Shown here: positions 1 to 6,837 of the stretch, piece after piece
Layout of the letters: each line of letters begins with the position of its first letter
How positions within the stretch are numbered: position 1 is the first letter of the stretch
Assembly: GCA_023389535.1 (NCBI GenBank)
Contig: JAEWEH010000384.1
Coordinates: 1 to 8,472 of the forward strand
DNA length: 8,472 nt
Source of the DNA: Pseudomonadota bacterium
Lineage (GTDB): Bacteria > Pseudomonadota > Gammaproteobacteria > Burkholderiales > Burkholderiaceae_B
Direction of reading: 5' to 3'
Position numbers and translations under genes: made by a program
The notes under the pieces: generated by a model
What the model was told of the DNA's origin: nothing
Database searches by the model: none
What the model saw: only the letters and a program-made list of their open reading frames with translations

Positions 1-503
1 TCGCCATACAGGGCAAAGGCTTCCTGCAGGTGGAGATGCCCGATGGTTCCTTCGCTTACACCCGCGACGGCAGCCTGCAGGTGGACCAGAACGGCCAATT
101 GGTGACGGCCGGCGGCTATCCCATCCAGCCGCCCATCAATATTCCGGACAATGCCCTGACGATCACCATCGCGCGCGACGGCACGGTATCGGTAACCCAG
201 CCGGGCGCCACCGGCACCAATGTGCAGATCGGTCAGTTGCAGCTTAGCACCTTCATCAACCCCACCGGCCTGCAAAGCGCCGGCGAGAACCTTTATGTGG
301 AAACCGACGCATCGGGCCCCGCCAACTTCGCTCAACCCGGGCTGGATGGTGCAGGCCTGGTGCTGCAGCAGTACACGGAAACATCCAACGTCAACGTAGC
401 CGAGGAACTGGTGAACATGATCACCACCCAACGCGCTTATGAAATGAACAGCAAAGCGATACAGACCTCCGACCAGATGCTGGCGCGCCTGACGCAGCTG
501 TAA
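1..503 (+). CDS. flgG: Flagellar basal-body distal rod protein FlgG (3' part)
   Basis: FlgG polymerises into the distal rod, the drive-shaft segment that crosses the P and L rings and carries the hook. The gene enters from the left edge in the frame whose first full codon is at base 3, and 166 residues are visible of a family that is usually about 260 long. The first visible residues ([12 protein letters not shown], then YTRDGSLQ) match the FlgE/F/G-type core after the N-terminal rod domain. The last 40 residues ([24 protein letters not shown], split here as [10 protein letters not shown] and [14 protein letters not shown]) are the classic C-terminal helix of flagellar rod and hook proteins, which packs in the axial core. 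The ATG at base 30 is internal and is not the start. The TAA stop at 501-503 is followed by 32 nt before flgH. FlgF is the nearest alternative, but the ending [25 protein letters not shown] is FlgG-like and flgH follows directly. Confidence 0.95.
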   Translation, partial: AIQGKGFLQVEMPDGSFAYTRDGSLQVDQNGQLVTAGGYPIQPPINIPDNALTITIARDGTVSVTQPGATGTNVQIGQLQLSTFINPTGLQSAGENLYVETDASGPANFAQPGLDGAGLVLQQYTETSNVNVAEELVNMITTQRAYEMNSKAIQTSDQMLARLTQL

Positions 504-508
504 ACCAG

Positions 509-526
509 GATCCCGGCGACGGGATC
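509..526 (+). promoter_or_regulatory. Perfect RNA hairpin with GNRA loop between flgG and flgH
   Basis: GATCCCG (509-515) and CGGGATC (520-526) are exact inverted repeats around a four-base GCGA loop, which fits the very stable GNRA tetraloop class. No T-run follows, so this is not an intrinsic terminator. It sits immediately upstream of the flgH start. An AGGA (507-510) overlaps the foot of the 5' arm, and a weaker GGGA (521-524) lies inside the 3' arm, so the fold would affect ribosome access to flgH. Whether it activates, represses or merely protects the mRNA cannot be seen from sequence. Confidence 0.5.
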
Positions 527-535
527 GTATCTATA

Positions 536-1222
536 ATGTATATACGAATTCGCCTATTCCTGCTGTGCCTCGTTGCTGCGGTATTGACGGGCTGCGCACT
601 GATACCTCCCGAGCCCGTGGTAACCGGCCCGCTGACCGCGCCTCCGCCGCCTCCGCCGCCGCCCGCGGCGATGGCCAACGGCTCCATCTACCAGCCCACG
701 GCCTACGGCAATTACCCTCTTTTTGAGGATCGCCGGCCGCGCAACGTAGGCGATATCGTGACGGTCATCATCCAGGAAAAGACCAACGCCGCCAAGAACG
801 TGCAGACCAAGACGGATCGTAGCGGCAGCGCCGGCTTTGAAGTGGGAATGGCGCCGGCCATCCTCCCCGGCGAAATCGGGACCAGGCAGAACTTCGACAT
901 CACGGGCAGTAACGCGTCGCAAGGCACAGGCTCGTCGCGCGCCGATAATACTTTTTCCGGCACGCTGACCACCACCGTCATCGGTGTGCTGCCCAATGGT
1001 AATTTGCAGATCGCGGGCGACAAGCAGATCGCTATCAATCGCGGCAGCGAACACATCCGTTTTTCCGGCGTGGTCGATCCTCGATCCATCACCGGTTCGA
1101 ACACGGTATCGTCGACGCAAGTTGCTGACGCGCGCATCGAATTCCGCAGCAAAGGCACGATGGACGAAGTCCAGACCATGGGTTGGCTGCAGCGCTTCTT
1201 CCTGAACATCTCCCCATTCTGA
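536..1222 (+). CDS. flgH: Flagellar L-ring lipoprotein FlgH
   Basis: FlgH is the outer-membrane lipoprotein that forms the L ring, the bushing around the rod. The 228 residues are close to the family's usual length of about 230. Residues 1-20 are a lipoprotein signal peptide: Arg4 and Arg6, a hydrophobic stretch, then the lipobox L-T-G-C with the lipidated cysteine at Cys20. A run of eight prolines follows (residues 36-43), forming a stiff spacer. Conserved FlgH blocks are [21 protein letters not shown] (first 19 residues of it at about 61-79), [14 protein letters not shown] (about 152-165), SGVVDPRSI (about 178-186), ARIEFRSKG (about 199-207) and the C-terminal [13 protein letters not shown]. 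The ATG is the only start that gives a complete signal peptide. The ribosome-binding site is poor or structured because of the hairpin just upstream. flgI begins 13 nt after the stop. Confidence 0.97.
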   Translation: MYIRIRLFLLCLVAAVLTGCALIPPEPVVTGPLTAPPPPPPPPAAMANGSIYQPTAYGNYPLFEDRRPRNVGDIVTVIIQEKTNAAKNVQTKTDRSGSAGFEVGMAPAILPGEIGTRQNFDITGSNASQGTGSSRADNTFSGTLTTTVIGVLPNGNLQIAGDKQIAINRGSEHIRFSGVVDPRSITGSNTVSSTQVADARIEFRSKGTMDEVQTMGWLQRFFLNISPF

Positions 1223-1224
1223 TC

Positions 1225-1229
1225 AGGAG
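1225..1229 (+). promoter_or_regulatory. Ribosome-binding site of flgI
   Basis: AGGAG lies 6 nt before the ATG at 1236, the best Shine-Dalgarno match in the window. It supports this start over the in-frame ATG at 1257 (codon 8), which has no purine-rich sequence at a proper distance. Confidence 0.8.
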
Positions 1230-1235
1230 CCGCAC

Positions 1236-2387
1236 ATGATATTCAAGACGTTGGGCATGCCCTACATTTTCAACGCATCGGGCCGGCTGGCGGCCGCTGT
1301 AGCCATCGCGCTTGCATGCACCGCCGCGGCATCGCCGGCGGCCGCCGAACGCGTCAAGGATCTGGCCTCCATCCAGGGCGTGCGCGCTAACCAGCTTATC
1401 GGCTACGGCCTGGTGGTAGGCCTGGACGGTAGCGGCGACCAGGTGCGGCAAACGCCGTTTACCCAGCAAAGCCTGACCAACATGCTTTCGCAGTTGGGCA
1501 TCACCGTGCCGCAGGGCACCAACATGCAGGTGAAGAACGTCGCGGCCGTCATCGTGACAGCCAAGCTGCCGGCCTTCGCGCAGCCGGGTCAGAGCATGGA
1601 CGTGGTGGTGTCTTCCATGGGCAACGCGAAAAGCCTGCGTGGCGGCACGCTGCTGATGACGCCGATGAAGGGCGCCAATGGCCAGGTTTACGCGCTGGCA
1701 CAAGGCAACTTGCTGGTGGGCGGCGCCGGTGCGCAAGCCGGTGGCTCCAGTGTTCAGGTCAACCAATTGAACGGCGGGATCATTCCCAATGGCGCCATCA
1801 TTGAGCGCAGCGTGCCCACCGTCTATGCACGTGACGGCCTGATCAACCTGGAACTGAACACCACGGATTTCGGCACGGCGCAGAACCTGGTTACGGCATT
1901 GAACCGGCAATTCGGCCAGCAGACGGCCACCGCCCTGGACGGCCGCGTCATTCAATTGCGCGGCCCGGTCGACCCGGCCGCACAGTCCGCATTTCTTTCT
2001 CAGGTGGAAAACCTTCAGGTCAGCCTGCCGCCGGCGCGCGCCAAAGTGGTCATCAATGCCCGCACCGGCTCGGTGGTCATGAATCGCAGCGTCACCATAG
2101 ACGAGGCGGCCATCGCCTACGGCAACCTGTCGGTGGTCATCAGCAGGGAAGCCCAGGTCAGCCAGCCCGATACGCCATTTGGCGGCGGGCAGACGGTGGT
2201 CACGGAAAATACCCAGATCGAGATGCGCTCCGACACCGGCAGCCTCCACCGTGTAAGCACCAGCGCGAACCTGGCCGATGTGGTCAAGGCCTTGAACGCC
2301 TTGGGCGCCACACCGCAGGACTTGCTGTCCATCTTGCAGAACCTGAAGAGCGCGGGGGCGCTGCGCGCCGACCTCGAGATCATTTAG
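1236..2387 (+). CDS. flgI: Flagellar P-ring protein FlgI
   Basis: FlgI is the periplasmic protein that assembles, usually with the chaperone FlgA, into the P ring in the peptidoglycan layer around the distal rod. The product has 383 residues, slightly above the usual 365-375. The excess is in the N terminus, which precedes a Sec signal peptide: a hydrophobic core at about 18-30 and likely cleavage after S-P-A-A-A (Ala37|Glu38). The mature protein starts [20 protein letters not shown], followed by [12 protein letters not shown], both hallmarks of FlgI. Further conserved blocks are [20 protein letters not shown] (about 135-154), the GAIIERSVP region, and the C-terminal segment [20 protein letters not shown], ending [10 protein letters not shown]. 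Cys28 lies in the signal peptide and not in a proper lipobox, so I do not read this as a lipoprotein. The stop is separated from the flgJ ATG by one base, indicating translational coupling. Confidence 0.97.
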   Translation: MIFKTLGMPYIFNASGRLAAAVAIALACTAAASPAAAERVKDLASIQGVRANQLIGYGLVVGLDGSGDQVRQTPFTQQSLTNMLSQLGITVPQGTNMQVKNVAAVIVTAKLPAFAQPGQSMDVVVSSMGNAKSLRGGTLLMTPMKGANGQVYALAQGNLLVGGAGAQAGGSSVQVNQLNGGIIPNGAIIERSVPTVYARDGLINLELNTTDFGTAQNLVTALNRQFGQQTATALDGRVIQLRGPVDPAAQSAFLSQVENLQVSLPPARAKVVINARTGSVVMNRSVTIDEAAIAYGNLSVVISREAQVSQPDTPFGGGQTVVTENTQIEMRSDTGSLHRVSTSANLADVVKALNALGATPQDLLSILQNLKSAGALRADLEII

Positions 2388-2388
2388 T

Positions 2389-3378
2389 ATGGCGTTCGTT
2401 CAGTACATTCCACGCCCCAGTCACGATAGCGCCTCGTCGCTGGATTTCAGCGGCTTGAACAGCCTGAAGCAGGGCGTACAGGCCGGGGCGAATGCCCCGG
2501 AGGCGGCACAAAAAAAGGTGGCGCAGCAGTTCGAGGCGCTATTCATCCAGCAGATGCTCAAGCAGGCCCGCCAGGTCTCGGCAGCGCAGCCGTCCTTGCT
2601 GGACAGCTCGCAGACCCGTCTGGCGCAAAGCATGAGCGACGAGCAGACAGCGCTGCAACTGGCCGAATCGGGCCTGGGCCTGGCGCAGGCCTTGCTGGAC
2701 CAGATCCGCGGCGGCGCATCGGCGGGCGACCAGATCGGAAAACCGATCACGCCGCCGGAACTCGCATCTTCGCGCCTGCCCTCGCTGCGCTCGCGCATCG
2801 GCGAGGACCGCCGCGAAGACGCGCCGTCGATCTCGGCCCTGATCACGCTGCTGACGCGCAACCCGATCACCGAGAAAATCTATTCGGCAATCAAGGGTGC
2901 GCCCGAGCACATACAAAGTTTCGTGTCCCGCATGTCGGACGCCGCCAAGCTTGCCGCCGCAGAAAGCGGCGTGCCGGAAAAGCTGATACTAAGCCAGGCG
3001 GCGCTGGAATCCGGATGGGGCAAGCGCGAGATCCTGCGCGAGGATGGGTCGACCAGCTTCAATTTGTTCGGCATCAAGGCCAGCCCCAACTGGAAGGGCA
3101 AGGTGGTGCATGTCATGACGACGGAATACGAAGATGGCGTGGCGCGCAAGGTAAAGCAGCCCTTTCGCGCTTACGACTCGTATGCGGAATCGTTCGCCGA
3201 TTATGCCCGCCTGATCAGCCAGAGCAAGCGCTACAGCGCTGTGCTGGAGGCGCCGACGGCCGAAGCGGCCGCGCAACGCATACAAGAAGCAGGTTACGCC
3301 ACGGATCCGGCTTATGCGGACAAGCTGATTTCGATCATGGGGTATTTCGACACAGGACGCAAGGTGGCGCGCAGCTAG
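2389..3378 (+). CDS. flgJ: Rod-capping protein and peptidoglycan hydrolase FlgJ
   Basis: FlgJ caps the growing rod in the periplasm and cuts a hole in the peptidoglycan for it. The 329 residues form the two-domain type of enterics and many proteobacteria. The N-terminal rod-binding domain spans about 40-106 (KKVAQQFEALFIQQMLKQAR, then MSDEQTALQLAESGLGLAQ). A charged, proline-containing linker (about 107-170) leads to a C-terminal glucosaminidase domain of the GH73 family (about 176-322). In that domain AALESGWGK holds Glu207, the expected catalytic acid, and Glu246 in TTEYEDG lies 39 residues later, the spacing I recall for the Glu184/Glu223 pair of Salmonella FlgJ. FNLFGIKA and the terminal YATDPAYADKLISIM are also family hallmarks. 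There is no signal peptide, as expected for export through the flagellar type III system. A weak GAGA at 2376-2379 is the likely ribosome-binding site, inside the end of flgI. Confidence 0.96.
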   Translation: MAFVQYIPRPSHDSASSLDFSGLNSLKQGVQAGANAPEAAQKKVAQQFEALFIQQMLKQARQVSAAQPSLLDSSQTRLAQSMSDEQTALQLAESGLGLAQALLDQIRGGASAGDQIGKPITPPELASSRLPSLRSRIGEDRREDAPSISALITLLTRNPITEKIYSAIKGAPEHIQSFVSRMSDAAKLAAAESGVPEKLILSQAALESGWGKREILREDGSTSFNLFGIKASPNWKGKVVHVMTTEYEDGVARKVKQPFRAYDSYAESFADYARLISQSKRYSAVLEAPTAEAAAQRIQEAGYATDPAYADKLISIMGYFDTGRKVARS

Positions 3379-3430
3379 CCGGCCGCCACGTCGGTCGCCC
3401 TGTCCAGGCGTCCTTGGCGGCATTTGCAGC

Positions 3431-3457
3431 TAAACATTTTGATCACGCTGCCGTAAA
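3431..3457 (+). promoter_or_regulatory. Candidate sigma-28 (FliA) promoter for flgKL
   Basis: TAAA at 3431-3434, exactly 15 bases, then GCCGTAAA at 3450-3457. The established sigma-28 consensus is TAAA-N15-GCCGATAA, so the -35 is perfect and the -10 matches at 6 of 8 positions, including all of GCCG. The site lies in the largest intergenic gap of the window, right before the hook-junction genes, which are late or dual-class genes in enterics. Transcription would start near 3464, leaving a leader of roughly 57 nt before flgK. Confidence 0.72.
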
Positions 3458-3478
3458 TACGGTATCTGGTATTCAATA

Positions 3479-3501
3479 CGGCCGGGCCCCGCAGCCGGCC
3501 G
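3479..3501 (+). promoter_or_regulatory. GC-rich hairpin in the flgK leader
   Basis: CGGCCGG (3479-3485) and CCGGCCG (3495-3501) are perfect inverted repeats around a nine-base loop. The stem lies downstream of the candidate sigma-28 start point and ends nine bases before the likely flgK Shine-Dalgarno GGA (3511-3513). No T-run follows, so it does not look like a terminator. It could stabilise or tune translation of the flgKL mRNA. In GC-rich DNA a stem this short can occur by chance. Confidence 0.35.
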
Positions 3502-3520
3502 AATTACAGCGGAATTACTC

Positions 3521-5182
3521 ATGAATTTAGCGAATCTGGGTCTCAGTGGTTTGACGGCGGCGCAGAACCGCCTGCAAACAGCAGGCCATAACATCAACAA
3601 TGCCGCGACTGACGGCTATAACCGCCAGTCGGTGTCGGTCGCCACGGCAGGCGCCAGCGCTACCAGCGCGGGGTATATTGGCCGCGGGGTCCAGGCTGTA
3701 ACCGTGCAGCGCGCATACGATGGCTTTCTCTACCGCCAGCTGGTCGGCGCCCAATCCACCGGCGCGTCCATCGCCGCCTATGGCGGCGAGATCACCCAGA
3801 TCAATAACCTGTTCGCCGATCGCACGGTTGGCATTACGCCGGCCCTGCAGAAGTTTTTCGACGGCATCCAGGCGGTGGCCTCCGAGCCGGCCGACAGCGC
3901 GGCGCGCCAGGAACTGCTGGGCCGCGCGTCCAGCCTGGTCAGCCAGATCAAAGATGCCAACGCCTTCCTGGACAGCCAGCGCAACAACGTCAATGCCCAG
4001 ATCACCACACTGGTCACCCAGGTCAATAGCTATGCCGAGCGCATTCGGGACCTGAACACGCAAATCACCGAGGCCCGCGCGACCGCATCCAATCATGAAC
4101 CGAACGACCTGCTGGATCAGCGCGACCAGTTGGTAGCAGAAATCAGCCAGTTGGCGGGCGTGAATGTCATCGAACAAGACGGCAAGGTCAACCTGACCAT
4201 CGGCAACGGCCAGATACTGCTGGGCGGCGACACCGTGTTTCCCTTGCATGCGCAAGCGGCAGTAGATGACCCGGCCCGCGTCGCCGTGGCATATTCCGCG
4301 CCGGGCCCGAACGGGTCGGTCATCAAGGCCGAACTGCAGGAAGACCGCATCAAGGGCGGCCAGTTGGGCGGCTTGCTGGCTTATCGCCGCGAAGCCCTCG
4401 ATACGGTTCAGAACGACTTGGGTCGGCTGGCGGCGGGCCTTGCCGTGGCCGTCAATGCCGTGCACAAGACCGGCGCCGACCTCGCGGGGCTGGGCGGCGG
4501 CGATTTTTTCAGCCTGGGCGAGATCACGCCGATACCTGGCGGCAGCAACTCGGGCCAGGCCACGCTGGGTGTCAGTCTGTCCGATGCCTCGGGCTTGACC
4601 GCCCAGGACTACCGCGTACAGCGCGGCCCAGCAGGCTACACCATTACCGCCATGCCCAGCGGCAAGGTCACGGAATTCCCCGACCCGGCGCCCGGCGACC
4701 CGAACAGCATCCAACTTGATGGTCTGACGTTCGACTTCGGCGCGACGCCGGCCGCCGTGGGCGATACCTGGATCGTCCAGCCTACGCGCTCAGCCGCGGC
4801 GACGTTGTCTGTGGCCATCCATGATCCCGCCAAGATCGCCGCGGCGACTCCGGGCACCGGGGTCACCAATGGTGACGTCGCACTGCAGATGGCTGAATTG
4901 CAGAACCAGAAAGTGCTGGGGCAGGGATCCATGAGCCTGAACGAAGCGTTTTCGCAGATCGTCAATAAAGTCGGTGTGATGACGCAGCAGAATGCGACTG
5001 AAGCCAAGGCGCAGGCCACGCTGATTCAGCAGAACTACGCCGCGCAGCAGGCCGTATCGGGCGTCAATCTGAACGAGGAATACGTCAACCTGGATCGCTA
5101 CCAGGAACAGTTCCGGGCGGCGTCGCGACTGATCGATGTCAGCTCCACCTTGTTCGACACCTTGCTGGGTCTGCGTAACTAA
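3521..5182 (+). CDS. flgK: Flagellar hook-associated protein 1 FlgK
   Basis: FlgK (HAP1) forms the first ring of the hook-filament junction. It is secreted through the flagellar export channel, so it lacks a signal peptide. The 553 residues are near the enteric length of about 547. The N-terminal rod-type domain (1-35) contains LGLSGLTAAQNRLQTAGHNI and NNAATDGYNRQSV. A long helical D1 region follows (about 80-215), with NHEPNDLLDQRDQLVAEIS as a family block. The C-terminal helix (about 513-553) carries SGVNLNEEYVNLDRYQEQF and ends in a flagellin-like LFDTLLGLRN. A beta-rich insert at about 345-423 has the same motif pattern as the two central repeats of FlgL. The likely ribosome-binding site is GGA at 3511-3513, 7 nt before the ATG. 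The candidate sigma-28 promoter upstream suggests late expression together with flgL, which begins 49 nt after the stop. Confidence 0.97.
   Translation: MNLANLGLSGLTAAQNRLQTAGHNINNAATDGYNRQSVSVATAGASATSAGYIGRGVQAVTVQRAYDGFLYRQLVGAQSTGASIAAYGGEITQINNLFADRTVGITPALQKFFDGIQAVASEPADSAARQELLGRASSLVSQIKDANAFLDSQRNNVNAQITTLVTQVNSYAERIRDLNTQITEARATASNHEPNDLLDQRDQLVAEISQLAGVNVIEQDGKVNLTIGNGQILLGGDTVFPLHAQAAVDDPARVAVAYSAPGPNGSVIKAELQEDRIKGGQLGGLLAYRREALDTVQNDLGRLAAGLAVAVNAVHKTGADLAGLGGGDFFSLGEITPIPGGSNSGQATLGVSLSDASGLTAQDYRVQRGPAGYTITAMPSGKVTEFPDPAPGDPNSIQLDGLTFDFGATPAAVGDTWIVQPTRSAAATLSVAIHDPAKIAAATPGTGVTNGDVALQMAELQNQKVLGQGSMSLNEAFSQIVNKVGVMTQQNATEAKAQATLIQQNYAAQQAVSGVNLNEEYVNLDRYQEQFRAASRLIDVSSTLFDTLLGLRN
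4553..4789 (+). other. FlgK central module resembling the FlgL repeats
   Basis: Residues 345-423 of FlgK contain, in order, LSDASGL, a DYRV strand, GYTI, IQLDGL and PAAVGDTWIVQP. The same order appears in both FlgL repeats (for repeat 1: LSDPSGY, FTVRF, AYSV, IALQGG, PAAGDTFTVEP). This marks a shared surface-exposed domain type inserted between the conserved helical ends of both junction proteins. Domain limits are approximate. Confidence 0.6.
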
Positions 5183-5219
5183 GCTGTACGGCGTCCCCAC
5201 CGCAACTTGCCGCTTTTTC

Positions 5220-5223
5220 AGGA
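5220..5223 (+). promoter_or_regulatory. Ribosome-binding site that sets the flgL start
   Basis: AGGA ends 8 nt before the ATG at 5232. It places the flgL start there rather than at the in-frame ATG at 5136, which lies inside flgK and would add 32 residues with no resemblance to FlgL. Confidence 0.8.
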
Positions 5224-5231
5224 TTTTCACC

Positions 5232-6773
5232 ATGCGTATCAGTTCCACCTTGTTTTTCCAGACGGGACTCAATTCCATCAATGCCCAGCAGTCCGACCTG
5301 ATGCACCTGTATCAGCAGATAGGCAGCGGGCAGCGCATGGTGACGCCGGCCGACGACCCATTGGCTGCCGCGCAAGCCATCAATATCAGTCAATCCCAGT
5401 CCATGAATAAGCGGTTCGCCGACAACCGCGAAGTCGCCAAGCGCAATCTGGGCATTGAAGAAAACACACTGAATTCCGTCACGCTCTTGCTGCAGGACAT
5501 CAAGACGCGCCTGATCGAAGCGGGCAACGGCACGCTGTCGGACCAGGATCGCAGTACGCTCAGCAATGTACTGTCCAATGCGCGCAGCAACCTGCTGGGT
5601 CTGGCCAACGCAACCGACGGCAGCGGCCAGTATCTGTTCTCGGGCGCCAAGGGCGATACCGCTCCGTTCCAGGCGGTTGGCGGCAGCATCGTCTATCAGG
5701 GCGACGCACATCAGCGACTGATCCAGGCCGACCAAACGCGCAAGATCGCAGGCAGCGACGTCGGAACGGACGTCTTCAATCGCGCCGCCCCGGGCACGTC
5801 GGGCTATCTCACGGCCGCCGGCCAGGCCAATAGCGGTAGCGGGGTCATAGGCAAGCCCATGCTCAGCGATCCGTCCGGCTACGGGGTGGGCAATACATTC
5901 ACTGTGCGTTTCACGTCCGAAACTGCCTATTCCGTCGACGTGTCAGACGCCGCCGGCAATGCCGTCTACAGCTTCGTGGGTTCCGGTTTCACGCCAGGGG
6001 AAACGCAGACCATTGCTTTGCAAGGGGGCGTCCAGGTGGATATTTCGGGTCGGCCGGCAGCGGGCGACACATTTACCGTTGAGCCCATCAGTACGCCTCC
6101 CTATAGTGCAGTGCCGGCAGCCGGCAACTCCGGCTCACTGGTCATCGGTACACCGCGCATCATCGACCCGTCTTTGTCCAGCCCCGGTGATGCATTCTCC
6201 GTGCGGTTCACGTCGCCAACGACTTACGAGGTCGATTTGACCGACGCGCAAGGCAATGTCCTGCAGGCCAGCATCAGCGCCGGAACGTACGACCCGGCCG
6301 GCGGCGCACCGCTGGACCTATCGCGCGGCATGCAGCTCGTCGTGATGGGCGCCACGGCGGCCGGCGACAGCATATCGGTGCAGCCAGTGGCCACCGGCGC
6401 ACAGACCAACTTGAATATTTTCGATACGCTGGACAGCATCATTGCCGGCTTGGCCCAGCCCTTGGGCGACGAGAACGCATTGGCGGGCTTCCAGAACCTG
6501 CTGGGCAGCGCCATACAGCGCATCGACGTGAACTACAACAACGTGCTGACTGTCCGTTCCTCCGTAGGCGCGCGGATGAACGAACTGGATGCGCTGGACG
6601 CCAACGGCAACCAGCGGGCGCTGGGCTACAGCCAGCAGCTCAGCAAGATGGAAGACCTGGACTACTACAGCGCCTCCACACAACTGCAGTTGCGCACGTC
6701 GGCGCTGGAAGCCGCTGCGCTGGCCTTCCGCAAGATCCAGGCGACCAGCCTCTTCAACATGAAGTCCGGCTGA
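5232..6773 (+). CDS. flgL: Flagellar hook-associated protein 3 FlgL, enlarged
   Basis: FlgL (HAP3) forms the second ring of the hook-filament junction, on which the filament assembles. The start at 5232 gives MRISSTLFFQTGLNSI, a typical FlgL opening, and has a good ribosome-binding site. The product has 513 residues, against about 317 in E. coli. The N-terminal flagellin-like helical part covers about 1-140 (GSGQRMVTPADDPLAAAQAI, then NATDGSGQYLFSGAKGDT). The C-terminal part covers about 390-513 and ends RKIQATSLFNMKSG, with the family's AALAFRKIQ. The extra length is a central insert containing two tandem copies of a beta-rich domain, residues 200-286 and 299-386, at a period of 99 residues. 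No signal peptide is present, as expected for flagellar type III export. It lies 49 nt after flgK and is probably co-transcribed with it. Confidence 0.96.
   Translation: MRISSTLFFQTGLNSINAQQSDLMHLYQQIGSGQRMVTPADDPLAAAQAINISQSQSMNKRFADNREVAKRNLGIEENTLNSVTLLLQDIKTRLIEAGNGTLSDQDRSTLSNVLSNARSNLLGLANATDGSGQYLFSGAKGDTAPFQAVGGSIVYQGDAHQRLIQADQTRKIAGSDVGTDVFNRAAPGTSGYLTAAGQANSGSGVIGKPMLSDPSGYGVGNTFTVRFTSETAYSVDVSDAAGNAVYSFVGSGFTPGETQTIALQGGVQVDISGRPAAGDTFTVEPISTPPYSAVPAAGNSGSLVIGTPRIIDPSLSSPGDAFSVRFTSPTTYEVDLTDAQGNVLQASISAGTYDPAGGAPLDLSRGMQLVVMGATAAGDSISVQPVATGAQTNLNIFDTLDSIIAGLAQPLGDENALAGFQNLLGSAIQRIDVNYNNVLTVRSSVGARMNELDALDANGNQRALGYSQQLSKMEDLDYYSASTQLQLRTSALEAAALAFRKIQATSLFNMKSG
5829..6089 (+). 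repeat. FlgL internal domain repeat, copy 1
   Basis: Residues 200-286 of FlgL, starting NSGSGVIGKP and ending DTFTVEPI. Over its first 44 residues it is identical to copy 2 at 26 positions without a gap, including DPS, VRFTS and the closing A-G-N region. This is a protein-level repeat; the DNA of the two copies has diverged clearly. Confidence 0.85.
6126..6389 (+). repeat. FlgL internal domain repeat, copy 2
   Basis: Residues 299-386 of FlgL, starting NSGSLVIGTP and ending DSISVQPV. It follows copy 1 after a 12-residue linker rich in proline and alanine (STPPYSAVPAAG). The offset to copy 1 is 99 residues through the first half and 100 near the end (AAGD at 276-279 and 376-379), so only about one residue of insertion separates the copies. 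Confidence 0.85.
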
Positions 6774-6795
6774 TGGGGCAACCTGATTGCGATGG

Positions 6796-6823
6796 TAGCC
6801 CAGCTTTTCACAATTGCCGATGT
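6796..6823 (+). promoter_or_regulatory. Weak sigma-28-like promoter before the chemoreceptor gene
   Basis: GCCGATGT at 6816-6823 matches six of eight bases of the sigma-28 -10 element, with GCCGAT intact. The -35 is poor: TAGC at 6796-6799 with a 16-base spacer, against TAAA and 15. A start point near 6830 would leave only about 8 nt of leader, cutting into the GAGA (6827-6830) that looks like the ribosome-binding site. I keep it as a low-confidence candidate because chemoreceptor genes are often FliA-dependent. Confidence 0.25.
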
Positions 6824-6837
6824 AACGAGAATCATCC

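Noticed and set aside
532..537. Perfect TATAAT overlapping the flgH start codon
   Set aside because: There is no -35-like hexamer about 17 bases upstream, and a transcript from it would start inside flgH. It is a chance match.
941..948. Perfect sigma-28 -10 sequence GCCGATAA inside flgH
   Set aside because: The -35 position (922-925) reads AGGC and not TAAA, and the site lies mid-gene with no late gene directly downstream.
1089..2249. Long open frame on the minus strand opposite flgH and flgI (386 codons)
   Set aside because: It is antisense to a clear flgI, its product is a low-quality His/Arg/Ala-rich sequence with no recognisable domain, and GC-rich coding DNA often leaves such frames open.
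3379..3430. Possible terminator after flgJ
   Set aside because: Only four-base inverted repeats (CGCC/GGCG) are visible, and no T-run follows directly.
3015..3524. Plus-strand frame overlapping the end of flgJ and reaching the flgK start
   Set aside because: Its composition is Gln/Arg/Gly-rich with no family resemblance. It overlaps the GH73 domain of FlgJ in another frame, and the region past flgJ is better explained as a promoter and leader.
3527..4714. Long open frame on the minus strand opposite flgK (395 codons)
   Set aside because: It is a shadow of flgK codon usage with no start context or recognisable family, and it lies fully inside a well-supported gene.
5136..5231. Possible 32-residue N-terminal extension of FlgL from the ATG at 5136
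   Set aside because: It overlaps the conserved C terminus of FlgK, has no FlgL similarity and is Cys-rich. The start at 5232 has a proper ribosome-binding site and a family-typical MRISS opening.
6774..6812. Possible intrinsic terminator after flgL (weak GGGC/GCCC pairing followed by CTTTTC)
   Set aside because: The stem has only four strong pairs with a bulge and a long loop, and the T-run is four bases. This is not enough to call a terminator.
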